64,000 nt of DNA from an uncultured Winogradskyella sp. (GTDB lineage: Bacteria > Bacteroidota > Bacteroidia > Flavobacteriales > Flavobacteriaceae). Of this stretch, positions 17,043 to 26,109 are shown piece after piece. Position 1 is the first letter of the stretch, and every line of letters begins with the position of its first letter. The DNA lies in the NCBI RefSeq assembly GCF_947498005.1, contig NZ_CANMIW010000008.1, forward strand, positions 116,319 through 180,318, in the 5' to 3' direction. The notes under the pieces were generated by a model. That model did not search any database. It saw nothing but the letters and a program-made list of their open reading frames with translations, and was not told the DNA's origin. The translations under genes and the position numbers were made by a program.

Positions 17043-17778
17043 GAACAACCATAGCAACAACATTTTCATGACAGGACATTGGGAAGACCTAATTATTTCA
17101 ACTTTTGAAGTGGAGGAAGAAATTTTAGAATCTTATTTGCCAAACAATACAGAACTCGATTTATTCAATGGCAAAGCCTTAATGAGCATTGTAGCATTTA
17201 CATTTTCTAAAGTAAAATTCTTTGGTATTAAAGTTCCTTTTCATCAAGATTTTGGGCAAATCAATTTCCGGTTTTACGCAAAATCAACAATCGATGGCTC
17301 CAAAGGTGTTGTATTTATAAGAGAATTTGCACCAAAACCACTCATAGCATTAACTGCCAATCTATTTTATAACGAACCATATTTCTATAGAAAGATTCAA
17401 TTAAATAAAACTTATTCAAATAAAACTCAAGCTCTAAAATATTCTTATAAGAAAATGAATATTAAAGCAAACACGTTTAAAGAATCAAAAGTTTTAAAAC
17501 AAGGCTCATTTGATGAATTCGTTGTAGACAGATACATTGCTTTTGTTAAAAATAATAGTACAACAACCTTTCAGTATAAAATTCAACACAAACCTTGGGA
17601 ATTATATAAATCTGCCAACATAGAAATCGATAAGACTATAATTACTATGCTTCCTGATGCATTCAAAAATGCAAAATATATCAAATCTTGTGTTGTAGAT
17701 GGTTCTTTTGTATCTGTAGAAAAAGGAATTTTACAACAAACTATAGCAAAGCCAAAACCACAACAAGCCATCGCATAA
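17032..17778 (+). CDS. DUF2071 (YqjF-like) protein
   Basis: This 248-aa protein has the DUF2071 pattern: an early W followed by YLPNNTELDLFNGKALMSIVAFTFSKVKFFGI, then FGQINFRFYAK and the later KGVVFIREFAPKPL region. Function is unknown; relatives often sit beside TIGR01777 epimerase genes, as here. The ATG at 17032 overlaps the previous gene by 11 bp; a second in-frame ATG at 17068 (MTGHWEDLI) is a possible alternative start. Confidence 0.85.
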   Translation: MTSKNNHSNNIFMTGHWEDLIISTFEVEEEILESYLPNNTELDLFNGKALMSIVAFTFSKVKFFGIKVPFHQDFGQINFRFYAKSTIDGSKGVVFIREFAPKPLIALTANLFYNEPYFYRKIQLNKTYSNKTQALKYSYKKMNIKANTFKESKVLKQGSFDEFVVDRYIAFVKNNSTTTFQYKIQHKPWELYKSANIEIDKTIITMLPDAFKNAKYIKSCVVDGSFVSVEKGILQQTIAKPKPQQAIA

Positions 17779-17795
17779 AACTTAAAATTATAAAT

Positions 17796-18701
17796 ATGAA
17801 ACCAAAAAAAATAATTATAGCAGGTGGAACAGGATTTTTAGGTAAAGTCTTAGAGAATTATTTCGCTAATAAAGGATTTGAAACCCTAATTTTAACACGA
17901 CAACCTACTAAATCAAATCACACCTATTGGAATGCAAAAGATTTAGGTCAATGGGTAAATCATCTTGAAGGTGCAGATGTCTTAATAAATCTTACAGGGA
18001 AATCGGTAGATTGCAGATATACAGTAAAAAATAAAAGACTAATTCATGATTCTCGTATTAATTCTACTCATATTTTAGGCAAAGCAATTCTTCAAAATAT
18101 AAATCCTCCTAAAATGTGGTTGAACATGTCCACTTCAACTATATATAAGGATTCTTACATTAAACAAATGACAGAGGCAAATGGCGATATTGGTAACGAT
18201 TTTTCAATGAATATTGCTAAGTCATGGGAAGCCGTATTTAATAAATTTGAACCTCCGAATACAAAAAAAGTTATACTAAGAACGTCTATAGTTTTAGGAA
18301 AAAATGGAGGTGCCTTATTGCCTTTAAAATCATTAAGTAAACTTGGTTTAGGGGGAAAACAATGGCATGGAAAACAAAAAGTGAGTTGGATTCATGAAAC
18401 TGATTTTGCGAGAGCCATAAATTTTATCATAGAAAATGAGCTGTCAGGAACATTTAATATTGTCTCACCTCAACCTACTACAAACGCCTATTTAATGAAA
18501 TCTCTAAGACATGTTTTAAAAGTTTCAATCGGGCTACCACAACCAAAATGGCTCATTAAATTAGGAGCAAAATTAATAAGAACTGAACCAGAACTAGTTC
18601 TTAAAAGTAGAAATGTAATACCCGAAAATTTAATAAATAACGGGTTTAAATTTAAACATCATAAAATTGAAAAAGCTTTAAGTACACTTATTAATTCATA
18701 G
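17796..18701 (+). CDS. TIGR01777-family NAD-dependent epimerase (YfcH-like)
   Basis: This 301-aa extended short-chain dehydrogenase-like protein has a Rossmann start, KIIIAGGTGFLGK, an INLTGKSVDCRYT segment, a serine stretch NMSTSTIYK, and the YfcH-like C-terminal FNIVSPQP and later LIRTEPELVLKSRNVIPENL. I start it at the ATG at 17796; the open frame extends further upstream inside the DUF2071 gene but those residues do not fit the family. It follows the DUF2071 gene by 17 bp and is the last gene of the GbsR-linked unit. The substrate is unknown. Confidence 0.9.
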   Translation: MKPKKIIIAGGTGFLGKVLENYFANKGFETLILTRQPTKSNHTYWNAKDLGQWVNHLEGADVLINLTGKSVDCRYTVKNKRLIHDSRINSTHILGKAILQNINPPKMWLNMSTSTIYKDSYIKQMTEANGDIGNDFSMNIAKSWEAVFNKFEPPNTKKVILRTSIVLGKNGGALLPLKSLSKLGLGGKQWHGKQKVSWIHETDFARAINFIIENELSGTFNIVSPQPTTNAYLMKSLRHVLKVSIGLPQPKWLIKLGAKLIRTEPELVLKSRNVIPENLINNGFKFKHHKIEKALSTLINS

Positions 18702-18724
18702 AGTAGTTTCTCAAAATTTTAACT

Positions 18725-18732
18725 TATTTTTG
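18725..18732 (+). promoter_or_regulatory. -7 box of the ECF sigma factor gene
   Basis: TATTTTTG matches TAnnTTTG and lies 21 bp before the sigma factor ATG, suggesting the sigma gene has its own promoter. Confidence 0.45.
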
Positions 18733-18753
18733 ACAAAGCAATGAAATTGAAAA

Positions 18754-19311
18754 ATGCCTAAGCACAAAATAGATCCAAATAATTGGGTGAAACTATATTC
18801 TGATTATCTCTTTAATTACACAATTACTCGTGTAAATGATAGAGAAATAGCGCAGGATTTAATTTCCGAGACATTTTTAGCTGGTCTAAAATCAATGAAA
18901 AACTTTAAAGGAGAAGCTAGCGAACGTACGTGGCTAATTTCTATTTTAAAACGAAAAATTATTGATTATTACCGCAAAATTAATTCTAATAAAGGTAAAG
19001 CTGAAGTTAGAATGGGTTACATTAATAGCGAAGAATCAGAAGGTGACTGGCTAGAAGAACGTGTATCTGACCCATTTGACAAAACTGCAGAAGACACTTT
19101 AGTGAATTCAGAATTAGGAGATGCTATTTACGATTGTATAGAGAAAATCCCACAAAAACAGGCTGATGTTTTCAAAATGAAAACTATTTTAAATTATGAT
19201 ACTGAAACTATTTGTAATGAATTAAATATTTCTGCGTCTAACCTTTGGGTAATAATCCATAGAGCTAGAACTGCTTTAGCAGATTGCATGGAAGATAATT
19301 GGTTTAATTAG
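18754..19311 (+). CDS. ECF-type RNA polymerase sigma-70 factor
   Basis: This 185-aa sigma factor has region 2 at about 13-82 (YSDYLFNYTITRVNDREIAQDLISETFLAG, then RTWLISILKRKIIDYYRK) and region 4 at about 125-180 (IPQKQADVFKMKTILNYDTETICNELNISASNLWVIIHRAR). It lacks region 3, as ECF factors do. A small cysteine/histidine-poor anti-sigma-like protein is encoded 30 bp downstream. Its regulon is not evident from the window. Confidence 0.93.
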   Translation: MPKHKIDPNNWVKLYSDYLFNYTITRVNDREIAQDLISETFLAGLKSMKNFKGEASERTWLISILKRKIIDYYRKINSNKGKAEVRMGYINSEESEGDWLEERVSDPFDKTAEDTLVNSELGDAIYDCIEKIPQKQADVFKMKTILNYDTETICNELNISASNLWVIIHRARTALADCMEDNWFN

Positions 19312-19341
19312 AGTGATTATTATCATAACTGAACATTAAAA

Positions 19342-19605
19342 ATGAAAAAAAGTTTTTTATTTATTAGCTGTGATGAAGCTCAGCATATTTGCGATAAAGC
19401 GCAATATGGCGAAGCATCTGGTTGGGAACGCTTTAAACTTAACGTGCGTCTAATTTACTGTGGCATTACAAAAAACTATTCTAAAAAGAACCAAAAGTTA
19501 ACTGAAAACTTAGAGAAAGCTGATGTTAAGTGCTTAAAAACGGAAGAACGCAACAAACTAGAAAAACATTTTAACGAGGAATTAGCGAAGCAGAATCAAG
19601 GTTAA
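19342..19605 (+). CDS. Small anti-sigma-like protein (zf-HC2-like, degenerate)
   Basis: This 87-aa soluble protein directly follows the ECF sigma gene. The core SCDEAQHICDKA...W.RFKLNVRLIYC resembles the zinc-binding anti-sigma fold, where a Cys near the N-terminus and a C-terminal CxxC bind zinc. Here the last cysteine is missing (YCGITKNY). Homologues are sometimes mislabelled glycine dehydrogenase because gcvP is nearby; there is no such domain. Anti-sigma function is inferred from position and residual motif. Its 3' end overlaps the convergent UbiA-like gene by 24 bp. Confidence 0.7.
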   Translation: MKKSFLFISCDEAQHICDKAQYGEASGWERFKLNVRLIYCGITKNYSKKNQKLTENLEKADVKCLKTEERNKLEKHFNEELAKQNQG

Positions 19606-20418
19606 CAACCAAACCATTGGTATACTTTCTACCCAAAATGAACTGTGATATTTAGATTGATCTTTATGTGAAATTACAATAAAAACTAGCGTTAGAATAG
19701 ATATACTTATTGTAGAAATAATTAGCGCTGAGCTTAATTCATCTTTAAAATAGTTTAATAACACAAAAACAACTAAAAGAAAAACACCAAATATTTTGGT
19801 TTTTTTTATGCCTATTTTTTGAGGTATTGTTGCCAACTTTATACTATCATAATTCAAATCTCTTATTTCAAAAGGCAGCATTAAGGCCAATACAAAGCAG
19901 AATCGTTGAGCTCCTGTAAAAATCACATCAGAGTTTATAGAAATGTCATTATTTACTACAGGCAAAAAAACAGTTGTAAAGGTCCAAACTAATGCTATCA
20001 GATAAACCTTTAAACCTCCTATTTGTCTTAAGTTTTTATGATCGTCAAACAAATAATGTTTAGGTATCATTATAGGTATTGCATAAAAAAAAGTAACGAC
20101 GCCTAATATGGCAATAAGTATCAATGCTTTTGTATTAAGATAAAAAGCATAATAACACATTCCTAAAAACGCAACGAATGAGAATATTTGAATAACCTTA
20201 AGCCAGTTAGCCAATCTTCTATGATGAAACTTAGCAACTCCAAAATATTTTACAAAATTATATCCAGATATACTAGCAAAAAAAACAAATCCAAAAAGAT
20301 CCTTATCGTAGTCTAAATTAAATTCAATAAAGGTTACCCAAACCAGTGAAGTGGCAACCAAAGCCACATGTATACTGCTATTTAAATAAAAATTAAAAAT
20401 GCGTTTCACTACTTGCAT
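19582..20418 (-). CDS. UbiA-like polytopic membrane protein
   Basis: This 278-aa protein has about eight or nine membrane segments. A cytoplasmic-type loop contains FEIRDLNYD, resembling the second Asp-rich motif (DxxxD) of UbiA prenyltransferases, and a basic YFGVAKFHHRR segment occurs where the first motif would be expected. The first DxxxD motif is not clear, so catalytic activity is uncertain. It is divergent from gcvP and convergent with the anti-sigma-like gene. Confidence 0.6.
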   Translation of the reverse strand: MQVVKRIFNFYLNSSIHVALVATSLVWVTFIEFNLDYDKDLFGFVFFASISGYNFVKYFGVAKFHHRRLANWLKVIQIFSFVAFLGMCYYAFYLNTKALILIAILGVVTFFYAIPIMIPKHYLFDDHKNLRQIGGLKVYLIALVWTFTTVFLPVVNNDISINSDVIFTGAQRFCFVLALMLPFEIRDLNYDSIKLATIPQKIGIKKTKIFGVFLLVVFVLLNYFKDELSSALIISTISISILTLVFIVISHKDQSKYHSSFWVESIPMVWLLTLILLR

Positions 20419-20504
20419 AAAACAAAAATAACATTTGTGTTAATAACCTCTGCTTTCGGTTAAAAACTTTAATTAGCATTAACATAAAAACGTAGCTAAA
20501 TCTG

Positions 20505-20512
20505 TATTTTTG
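20505..20512 (+). promoter_or_regulatory. -7 box of gcvP
   Basis: TATTTTTG, a perfect TAnnTTTG match, lies 28 bp before the gcvP start. No clear TTG at the usual -33 position was found. Confidence 0.5.
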
Positions 20513-20540
20513 CAAAACATAAATAATATATAATTTTTAT

Positions 20541-23384
20541 ATGGATACGACCTCTTTTGCACTTAGACATATTGGACCAAATTCTAACGAACAAGACGCC
20601 ATGTTAAACACTATTGGTGTTAAAAATATTGAACAGTTAGTTACGGAAACTATTCCGGATAACATACGGTTAGAAAAAGATTTAAATCTAGATGCTGCTA
20701 TGAGCGAGCAAGAATATTTAAGTCATATTTATAAATTATCTCAACTTAATAAAGTTTATAAATCTTATATAGGTTTAGGATACCATCCTACTAATTTACC
20801 TGCAGTTATTCAGCGTAATATTTTAGAAAATCCAGGTTGGTACACAGCCTATACACCTTACCAAGCAGAGATTGCGCAAGGTCGTTTAGAAGCTTTATTA
20901 AATTTCCAAACCATGGTTATTGATTTAACAGGTATGGAAATTGCAAACGCATCACTTTTAGATGAAAGTACTGCAGCAGCAGAAGCTATGTCATTATTAT
21001 TTGCAGTAAGAGATCGCAGCCAAAAGAAAGCAAATGTTAATAAATTCTTTGTTTCAGATTTAGTTTTACCACAAACTATTTCATTATTAGAAACAAGAGC
21101 GAACCCAATTGGTATAGAATTAGTTATTGGTAATGAAGCCGAATATAACTTGTCTAGTGAATACTTTGGAGCGTTATTGCAATATCCAGGGAAAAATGGA
21201 CAGATTACTGATATCAAATCTTTTATTGAGAAAGCAAATGCCGAAAACATAAAAGTAGCCGTAGCTGCTGACATTTTAAGTTTAGTAAAACTTGAAGCTC
21301 CAGGTAAATTTGGAGCAGATGTTGTTGTTGGCACAACGCAACGTTTCGGAATCCCAATGGGTTATGGAGGACCTCATGCTGCATATTTTGCGACTAAAGA
21401 AGCATATAAGCGCGATGTACCAGGAAGAATAATTGGTGTTACAAAGGATACCAATGGTAACAGAGCCTTACGTATGGCGCTGCAAACAAGAGAGCAACAT
21501 ATTAAAAGAGATAAAGCAACATCTAATATTTGTACAGCACAAGTACTTTTAGCCGTAATGGCAGGTATGTATGCTGTTTATCATGGACCAAAAGGCCTGA
21601 GTTTTATAGCTGATAAAGTAAAAAACTCTACAGCTACACTTGCTAATGCATTAGAAACCTTAGGTTTAGAGCAAGTGAACACCCACTATTTTGATACACT
21701 TCAAATAAAGGCAGATGCTGTAAAAGTAAAATACGAAGCTGAAAAATCTGAAGTTAACTTTCACTATCCAGACACCAATACAGTAACTATTTCTTTAAAT
21801 GAAACCACAAACATTTCAGATTTAAATGAAATAATTTCAATTTTTGAAACCGTAACAGATAAGACAACTGACAAGATTGAAGCGCTTTCTGCTGTTGAAA
21901 CAATTCCAGATCATTTAACACGCCAATCAGAATTTTTAGCATTCGACGTTTTTAACACCTATCATTCTGAAACTGAATTAATGCGCTATATTAAACGTTT
22001 AGAGCGAAAAGATTTAGCGTTAAATCATTCTATGATTTCTTTGGGATCTTGTACTATGAAATTAAATGCAGCCTCAGAAATGCTACCATTAAGTTGGAGT
22101 AGTTGGGGAAATATGCACCCTTTTGTACCAGCAGACCAACCAATCGGTTATAAGTTAATGTTGAATGAATTAGAACATCAACTTTCAGAAATCACTGGTT
22201 TCGCAGCGACGTCGTTACAACCAAACTCTGGTGCTCAAGGTGAGTTTGCAGGTTTAATGGTTATAAAAGCATATCATGAATCTCGAGGTGATCATCACAG
22301 AAATATTTGTTTAATCCCGTCTTCTGCGCACGGAACAAATCCGGCAAGTGCAGTAATGGCAGGTATGAAAGTCGTCGTTACTAAAGCGTCTGAAAACGGA
22401 AATATTGATGTTGAAGATTTAAGAGAAAAAGCAGAATTACATAAAGATAATCTTTCTGCATTGATGGTAACGTATCCATCTACACATGGAGTTTATGAAT
22501 CTGCCATTAAAGAAATCACACAGATTATTCATGATAATGGTGGCCAAGTATATATGGATGGTGCCAATATGAATGCTCAAGTTGGATTAACAAATCCTGG
22601 TAATATTGGCGCAGATGTTTGTCACTTAAATTTACACAAAACATTTGCCATTCCTCATGGTGGTGGTGGACCAGGTGTAGGACCAATATGTGTTGCTGAG
22701 CAACTTGTTCCTTTTTTACCTGGAAACCCAATAGTAAAAACGGGTGGACACCAAGCAATTTCTGCAATTTCAGGCGCGCCATTTGGATCGTCTCTGGTAT
22801 GCTTAATTTCTTACGGCTACATTAAAATGTTAGGTTATAGAGGTCTAAAAAAATCTACTGAGGTGGCTATTCTTAACGCCAACTATATTAAAGAAAGATT
22901 AGAAGGCTCATATCCTACTTTGTACTCTGGAGAAAACGGAAGAGCGGCACACGAGATGATTATTGATTGTAGAGATTTTAAAGCAAATGGAATAGAAGTT
23001 ACTGATATTGCTAAGCGTTTAATGGATTATGGATTTCATGCACCAACCGTTTCTTTTCCAGTTGCTGGTACTATGATGATTGAGCCAACAGAAAGCGAAA
23101 GCAAAGCAGAAATGGATCGTTTTTGTGACGCTATGATTTCTATTAGAAGAGAAATCGATTTAGCTTCTAAAGATGATGCTAATAATATGCTTAAGAATGC
23201 TCCGCACACTTTAGACATGTTAACTTCTGATGAATGGTTATTACCTTATTCAAGAGAAGCCGCTGCGTTTCCATTAGAATTTGTTAGAGATAACAAATTT
23301 TGGCCAAGTGTGAGACGTGTAGATGATGCTTTTGGAGATAGGAATCTTATCTGTAGCTGTGCGCCTATAGAAGATTATATGTAA
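20541..23384 (+). CDS. gcvP: Glycine dehydrogenase (decarboxylating), P-protein of the glycine cleavage system
   Basis: This 947-aa PLP enzyme decarboxylates glycine and passes the aminomethyl group to the lipoylated H-protein. It is the single-chain form with both halves. The PLP lysine is Lys700 in NLHKTFAIPHGGGGPG, and the N-terminal half opens with FALRHIGPN. Full length with no interruption. Its partners gcvT and gcvH are not in the window. It stands alone with its own promoter. Confidence 0.98.
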   Translation: MDTTSFALRHIGPNSNEQDAMLNTIGVKNIEQLVTETIPDNIRLEKDLNLDAAMSEQEYLSHIYKLSQLNKVYKSYIGLGYHPTNLPAVIQRNILENPGWYTAYTPYQAEIAQGRLEALLNFQTMVIDLTGMEIANASLLDESTAAAEAMSLLFAVRDRSQKKANVNKFFVSDLVLPQTISLLETRANPIGIELVIGNEAEYNLSSEYFGALLQYPGKNGQITDIKSFIEKANAENIKVAVAADILSLVKLEAPGKFGADVVVGTTQRFGIPMGYGGPHAAYFATKEAYKRDVPGRIIGVTKDTNGNRALRMALQTREQHIKRDKATSNICTAQVLLAVMAGMYAVYHGPKGLSFIADKVKNSTATLANALETLGLEQVNTHYFDTLQIKADAVKVKYEAEKSEVNFHYPDTNTVTISLNETTNISDLNEIISIFETVTDKTTDKIEALSAVETIPDHLTRQSEFLAFDVFNTYHSETELMRYIKRLERKDLALNHSMISLGSCTMKLNAASEMLPLSWSSWGNMHPFVPADQPIGYKLMLNELEHQLSEITGFAATSLQPNSGAQGEFAGLMVIKAYHESRGDHHRNICLIPSSAHGTNPASAVMAGMKVVVTKASENGNIDVEDLREKAELHKDNLSALMVTYPSTHGVYESAIKEITQIIHDNGGQVYMDGANMNAQVGLTNPGNIGADVCHLNLHKTFAIPHGGGGPGVGPICVAEQLVPFLPGNPIVKTGGHQAISAISGAPFGSSLVCLISYGYIKMLGYRGLKKSTEVAILNANYIKERLEGSYPTLYSGENGRAAHEMIIDCRDFKANGIEVTDIAKRLMDYGFHAPTVSFPVAGTMMIEPTESESKAEMDRFCDAMISIRREIDLASKDDANNMLKNAPHTLDMLTSDEWLLPYSREAAAFPLEFVRDNKFWPSVRRVDDAFGDRNLICSCAPIEDYM

Positions 23385-23551
23385 GGCTTATAATTGCATT
23401 TTCAAAATCATGAAAAACACATCTTTTATTGTGTATTTTAGAATATAATTAAAAATAATTACGATATTCTTAAAAATTAAAGCATTAAATCTGTAATTAA
23501 AAGATAAGCCTTTATTATTAGTTAACTTCGCAGTAATGAAAATAGAAAACA

Positions 23552-24610
23552 ATGGCGATTAGAATTATAGGAACCGGAAGTTATATACCAAGCACAATTG
23601 AAAAGAATGAGGATTTTTATGATCATGAATTTCTAAATGCAGATGGATCAGCAATTAACAGTCCAAATAAAGTTATTGTAAATAAGTTCAAGGCCATTAC
23701 AGGCATTGAAGAACGTCGTTATATAAAAAAAGATTTAGTAAACTCGGATATTGCATTTTTTGCTTCACAGAAAGCTATAGAAGATGCAAAAATCGATAAA
23801 GAATCTATTGATTACATCATAGTTGCACATAATTATGGTGACATTAAGCATAATACCGAACAGAGCGACACAGTACCTAGTATTGCCTCTAGAGTTAAGC
23901 ACCTATTAAAAATTAAAAATCCAAAATGTGTAGGTTACGATTTACTTTTTGGTTGTCCTGGTTGGATAGAAGGTGTTATACAAGCCAAAGCTTTTATAGC
24001 GTCTGGTCTTGCTAAGCGTTGTCTAATAGTTGGCTCAGAAACCTTATCGCGAGTTATTGATCCGCACGATAGAGATTCAATGATTTACAGTGATGGTGCA
24101 GGAGCTGTAATTGTAGAAGAGAATAACGAAGAAGGTGGAATATTAGCTCACGACACAGCAACATTTGCTTTAGACGAAGCGCATTATATTCATTTTGGAG
24201 AAACTTATAATACAGAGATAACTGAAGAACGTCGATATATAAAAATGTACGGTCGTAAGATTTATGAGTTTGCTCTTTCTAATGTTCCTAAAGCATTAAA
24301 AGCCTGTTTAGAAAATAGTGGTAAGTCTATTAACGATGTTAAAAAGATTCTAATCCACCAAGCCAATGAAAAAATGGATGAAGCTATTGTTCAACGTTTC
24401 TATAAATTATATGATATGGAAATGCCAGAAGGCATTATGCCAATGTCTATTAACCTTTTAGGAAATTCTAGTGTAGCCACAGTCCCTACACTTTATGATC
24501 TAATTTTAAAAGGTCAGTTAGAAAACCAAGACATAAACAAAGGCGATATTATACTATTTGCTAGTGTTGGCGCTGGTATGAATATTAATGCTATTATTTA
24601 CCAGTATTAA
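23552..24610 (+). CDS. 3-oxoacyl-ACP synthase III (FabH-like ketosynthase)
   Basis: This 352-aa thiolase-fold condensing enzyme has the triad Cys135 (FGCPGW), His269 (IHQANEK) and Asn305 (LGNSSVA), all present. It is longer than housekeeping FabH and has a divergent N-terminus (STIEKNEDFYDHEF), which fits the FabH-like/OleA-like group that handles specialised acyl chains. A methyltransferase-like and a GT2 gene follow at short spacing, suggesting a small pathway for a modified lipid or glycolipid. The product is unknown. Confidence 0.88.
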   Translation: MAIRIIGTGSYIPSTIEKNEDFYDHEFLNADGSAINSPNKVIVNKFKAITGIEERRYIKKDLVNSDIAFFASQKAIEDAKIDKESIDYIIVAHNYGDIKHNTEQSDTVPSIASRVKHLLKIKNPKCVGYDLLFGCPGWIEGVIQAKAFIASGLAKRCLIVGSETLSRVIDPHDRDSMIYSDGAGAVIVEENNEEGGILAHDTATFALDEAHYIHFGETYNTEITEERRYIKMYGRKIYEFALSNVPKALKACLENSGKSINDVKKILIHQANEKMDEAIVQRFYKLYDMEMPEGIMPMSINLLGNSSVATVPTLYDLILKGQLENQDINKGDIILFASVGAGMNINAIIYQY

Positions 24611-24640
24611 TTAAGAATTCTCAGAGTTTAGAACAATAGT

Positions 24641-25162
24641 ATGTACGAAAAAACATATCCAAATAAGCGATTTAAACTCACACTTCAGTTTTTACAAAAA
24701 CACATTGATACATCAGAATCGATTTTAGATTTAGGTGTCATAAATCCATTATCGGAAATTATGATTTCTGAAGGTTATACGGTAAAAAACACTTCAGGCA
24801 TAGATTTAGATGAGGACCGCTCTGAAATTGAAAATGCAACTGCCAAAGTGGTTACTGCTTTTGAAATTTTTGAACATCTTCTATCCCCTTATGAGGTTTT
24901 AAAATCGATAAAAGCAGATAAGATTGTTATCAGTATTCCTTTAAAATTATGGTTTGCTTCAGCCTATAAAAGTAAAACCGACATGAGAGATAGACATTAC
25001 CATGAGTTTGAAGATTGGCAACTCGATTGGCTTTTAGAAAAAACCGGTTGGGTTATTAAAGACAGACAACAATGGACAAACCCTGTTAAGAAAATAGGCA
25101 TAAGACCAATTCTAAGAAGGTTTACACCACGATATTATATTGTTTACGCAGAAAGGGCTTAA
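24641..25162 (+). CDS. Class I SAM methyltransferase-like protein
   Basis: This 173-aa protein has a degenerate SAM-binding start (SILDLGVINPLSE), the acidic strand end GIDLDEDR and the motif VTAFEIFEHLLSPYEVLKSI that is common in class I methyltransferases. It is short, lacking some of the usual N-terminal Gly-rich loop (GxGxG is not seen), so activity is not assured. It sits between the ketosynthase gene and the glycosyltransferase gene, 30 and 24 bp from each, in a likely operon. Confidence 0.7.
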   Translation: MYEKTYPNKRFKLTLQFLQKHIDTSESILDLGVINPLSEIMISEGYTVKNTSGIDLDEDRSEIENATAKVVTAFEIFEHLLSPYEVLKSIKADKIVISIPLKLWFASAYKSKTDMRDRHYHEFEDWQLDWLLEKTGWVIKDRQQWTNPVKKIGIRPILRRFTPRYYIVYAERA

Positions 25163-25186
25163 CTTTGAAAAAACGATTTTCAAGAT

Positions 25187-26032
25187 TTGAACTTTTACAT
25201 CATCATTCCTGCACATAACGAAGACGATTATATTGGTAAAACTTTAGAATCATTAACGCAACAAACCTTACTACCAAAAGCTGTTATTGTAGTAAATGAC
25301 AATTCCACAGATAACACACAAACTATAGCCGAAGACTACGCTATAAAACACCAATGGATTAAGGTAATTAACTCAACATCCTCTAACAAACATTTACCTG
25401 GATCTAAAATAATTAAAGCCTTCTATAAGGGTTTAGCCGCTTTAGATAATGATTATGATGTGATTTGTAAGTTTGATGCAGACCTTATTTTTCCTGTTAA
25501 TTATCTAGAAATAATTTCGAAACATTTTAAATCTAACCCAAAATTGGGTATGGCATCTGGCTTCTGTTATATTGAAAAGAACAACAGTTGGGTTTTAGAA
25601 AACTTAACGAATAAAGATCACATTAGAGGTGCGCTTAAAACGTATAGAAAAGCGTGTTTTAACCAAATAGGACAGCTAAAAGCATCAATGGGTTGGGATA
25701 CAGTAGACGAATTGCTTGCTAAATATTATGGTTGGGATATTTTCACTGATGAGAGCCTCCATGTAAAGCATCTTAAACCAACAGGACAATCTTACAATAA
25801 AGCGTCAAAATATCTTCAAGGTGAGGCTATGCACAAAATGCGTTATGGCTTTTCGATTACTTTTATTTCAGCTTTAAAATTAGCTTATAAAAAGAAGAGT
25901 ATTAAACTGTTTAGAGACTATATGTCTGGATATTTTAGGGCAAAATCTAATAATGTCGACTATTTAGTATCTAAAGAAGAAGGTCAATTTATTCGCGATT
26001 TACGTTGGAAAGGCATTAAGGAAAAGTTTTAA
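25187..26032 (+). CDS. Glycosyltransferase family 2 protein
   Basis: This 281-aa GT-A fold transferase has IIIPAHNEDDYIGKTLESL at the N-terminus, VVNDNSTDNT, and the metal-binding acidic triplet in CKFDADLIFP. The C-terminal half includes GWDTVDELLAKYYGWD. No transmembrane segment is evident. The start is TTG at 25187: an in-frame TGA lies seven codons upstream and no ATG precedes the conserved IIIPAHNE strand. It is the third gene of the ketosynthase unit. The sugar and acceptor are unknown. Confidence 0.88.
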   Translation: MNFYIIIPAHNEDDYIGKTLESLTQQTLLPKAVIVVNDNSTDNTQTIAEDYAIKHQWIKVINSTSSNKHLPGSKIIKAFYKGLAALDNDYDVICKFDADLIFPVNYLEIISKHFKSNPKLGMASGFCYIEKNNSWVLENLTNKDHIRGALKTYRKACFNQIGQLKASMGWDTVDELLAKYYGWDIFTDESLHVKHLKPTGQSYNKASKYLQGEAMHKMRYGFSITFISALKLAYKKKSIKLFRDYMSGYFRAKSNNVDYLVSKEEGQFIRDLRWKGIKEKF

Positions 26033-26109
26033 GTTTATAATTAAAAAAGATCCTATTACCTATTGAGATGCTGAACTAAATTCAGCAAGACAAAATCATC
26101 TAATTTTTA

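Noticed and set aside
17688..17795. Upstream extension of the epimerase gene
   Set aside because: The open frame extends back inside the DUF2071 gene with a Cys/Arg-rich stretch that does not fit the epimerase; the Rossmann start is directly after the ATG at 17796.
19342..19605. Glycine dehydrogenase fragment near gcvP
   Set aside because: The 87-aa protein has no similarity in motif to GcvP; gcvP is complete at 20541-23384. Its place after a sigma factor gene fits an anti-sigma-like role better.
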